A DNA stretch of 6,980 nucleotides from JBCDBL01 sp039183635 (GTDB taxonomy: Bacteria > Pseudomonadota > Alphaproteobacteria > Caulobacterales > Parvularculaceae), in contig JBCDBL010000166.1 of NCBI GenBank assembly GCA_039183635.1, positions 1 through 6,980 of the forward strand. Reading direction: 5' to 3'. This document shows positions 5,806 to 6,980 of the stretch, piece after piece. Position 1 is the stretch's first letter. Each line of letters opens with the position of its first letter. Under the pieces are notes generated by a model. The model was given only the letters and a program-made list of their open reading frames with translations, was not told the DNA's origin and made no database searches. The translations under genes were made by a program, and so were the position numbers.

Positions 5806-6248
5806 TTCCCGATATCCGAATCGATGCCATCGCCCCCGATGCGCCCATCGGCGCCGAGGGAGTAAATGTCGAACGCGCCCTTCTCGCCGGGATAGACATA
5901 TTGGTACGGATTGCCCCAGGGGTCGGCCGGCAGCTCTTTGATAAATCCGCCGCTCTGGTACCGCTCCGGACGGGCGAGATCGGCCGGGGCGCTGACAAGC
6001 GACTGAAGCCCCTGATCGATGGAGGGGTAGGATAGAATTTGCATACGGTACATCTCAACCGCGCCTTCCAGGGTTTTGATGTCCGCCCGGGCCTTCGTGA
6101 TCATGGCGTCGTTCTGCCGCGGCAACACGGTGAACGCCACCATCGTGCCGAGAAGGCCGATGATGAACACCACGACCATAATTTCAATCAGGGTAAAGCC
6201 TGCTTCGCTTTTCCGGCGCCTGTGTTGTTTCATCCTGATGCGCATCAT
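5796..6248 (-). CDS. gspG: Major pseudopilin GspG
   Basis: The 150-residue protein builds the pseudopilus shaft. A basic leader of 17 residues ends in SEAG, followed by FTLIEIMVVVFIIGLLGTMV. Prepilin peptidase should cut after Gly17, and Glu22 is Glu+5. Family landmarks follow: KARADIKTLEGAVEMYR (52-68), YPSIDQGLQSLV (74-85), GGFIKELPADPWGNPYQYVYPG (100-121) and the calcium-binding loop LGADGRIGGDGIDSDIGNW (131-149), where D134, D140, D143 and D145 are candidate ligands. The start at 6248 is preferred because AAGGG (6257-6261) sits 8 nt upstream; ATG codons at 6245 and 6233 are alternatives and would shorten only the leader. The gene follows gspF by 26 nt. Confidence 0.97.
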   Translation of the reverse strand: MMRIRMKQHRRRKSEAGFTLIEIMVVVFIIGLLGTMVAFTVLPRQNDAMITKARADIKTLEGAVEMYRMQILSYPSIDQGLQSLVSAPADLARPERYQSGGFIKELPADPWGNPYQYVYPGEKGAFDIYSLGADGRIGGDGIDSDIGNWQ

Positions 6249-6274
6249 GGGATCCGCCCTTTCTTCTCAAATAA

Positions 6275-6980
6275 CTAAACCAAAGCCAACGTATTCAAAT
6301 TCAGTATCGGCAGCAGGATCGCGAGGATGATTGTCATCACAATGCCGCCCATCAAGATGATTATAGCAGGTTCCAGCAGATTTAGGGCGACGCCGGTGAC
6401 CGCTTCGAACTCCGCCTCCAGGTAATCGGCCGCCTTGCCCAGCATGTCCGGCAGCTCCCCGCTGTTTTCGCCGCTGGCGGCCATATAAACCACCAAAGGC
6501 GGGAACATATTCGTATGGCGCATGGCGCCGTTGAGGCTCGCGCCCTCGCGCACCGAGACCACAAGGCTGTGGATGGCGTCCCGGAAAATGAGATTGTTCA
6601 CGGTATCCCGGGCCGCCTGGAGGCTTTGCAGCACGGGGGAGCCGCTCGCCGTCAGCGTCGCCATCGTGCGCGCGAACCGGGCGGCGCTCACCTCCCGGAT
6701 GAGGCGGCCGATCAGCGGCAGGCGCAACAGGCCGGCGTCGACCCGGCGGCGAAAGCCTTCGTTTTTCAAAGCCCGCAGGAACGCGAAAAGACCGACGAAC
6801 AGCCCGACCAGAACGAAAATTCCGTAACTCCCCAAAAACTCCGACGTCGCGATCAAAGCCCGGGTCAGCGGCGGCAGCTCCTGGCCGATGCTGGCGAACT
6901 GCTCCACCAGTTTCGGCACCACGAACACCATCAGCGCCGTCACCATGGCGATGGCGGTGAAGGACAGCACGATGGGGTAA
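6275..6980 (-). CDS. gspF: Type II secretion system inner-membrane protein F (GspF), C-terminal part
   Basis: The frame is open to the right edge and reads Tyr-Pro-Ile-Val-Leu-Ser-Phe onwards for about 235 residues, the C-terminal part of a roughly 400-residue family. It is polytopic. Counting from the Val encoded at 6970, one helix covers 1-18, another about 48-67, and the last about 199-223. The cytoplasmic second T2SF domain between them has SAARFARTMATLTASGSPVLQ (95-115), the motif VREGASLNGAM and FPPLVVYMAASGENSGELPD (156-175), all diagnostic. GspF is the platform protein that is thought to be moved by the GspE ATPase to add or extract pseudopilins. The real start lies outside the window; the GTG at 6970 is internal. 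It is followed directly by gspG. Confidence 0.96.
   Translation of the reverse strand, partial: YPIVLSFTAIAMVTALMVFVVPKLVEQFASIGQELPPLTRALIATSEFLGSYGIFVLVGLFVGLFAFLRALKNEGFRRRVDAGLLRLPLIGRLIREVSAARFARTMATLTASGSPVLQSLQAARDTVNNLIFRDAIHSLVVSVREGASLNGAMRHTNMFPPLVVYMAASGENSGELPDMLGKAADYLEAEFEAVTGVALNLLEPAIIILMGGIVMTIILAILLPILNLNTLALV

Noticed and set aside
1..6980. CRISPR arrays, tRNA or rRNA genes, toxin-antitoxin or phage modules
   Set aside because: No spaced direct repeats, tRNA-like cloverleaf or rRNA sequence was seen. The window is explained by the gsp operon, its terminal lipoprotein gene and the IS end.

Overview
The window is almost filled by the distal part of a type II secretion system (T2SS, general secretory pathway) operon. 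All genes lie on the minus strand, so transcription runs from right to left. In order of transcription they are: gspF (C-terminal part, cut by the right edge), gspG, gspH, gspI, gspJ, gspK, gspL, gspM, gspN, and a last gene encoding a predicted lipoprotein of unknown function. The high GC content, the protein style (for example the GspN sequence) and the gene order suggest a proteobacterium, most likely an alphaproteobacterium. That placement is an inference from style, not a database match.

Layout: 6980-6275 gspF (inner-membrane platform); 6248-5796 gspG (major pseudopilin); 5805-4321 gspH, gspI and gspJ (minor pseudopilins); 4321-3323 gspK (tip pseudopilin); 3326-866 gspL, gspM and gspN (cytoplasm/inner-membrane assembly platform and GspN); 854-312 the lipoprotein. 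Spacing is very tight. There are 4-nt stop/start overlaps at K/L, L/M and M/N, a 1-nt overlap at J/K, a 10-nt overlap at G/H, and gaps of only 3-26 nt elsewhere, so this is one translationally coupled unit. No promoter or terminator is visible inside it. gspC, gspD, gspE and the start of gspF are expected beyond the right edge. No gspO prepilin peptidase is present in the window.

The genes form one machine. GspF, GspL and GspM make the inner-membrane platform that couples the GspE ATPase to assembly of a periplasmic pseudopilus. GspG builds the shaft, and GspH, GspI, GspJ and GspK form the tip complex. GspN is an accessory envelope protein. The terminal lipoprotein is positioned to be an outer-membrane accessory factor, but its role is unknown.

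At the left edge (158 to 1, minus strand) is the N-terminus of an IS110-family transposase, running off the window. It is only 52 codons long here. Its ribosome binding site lies inside one arm of a long inverted repeat (159-179 with 214-230), probably part of the insertion sequence's end. The stretch between that repeat and the lipoprotein gene (231-311) holds no gene and no convincing terminator.
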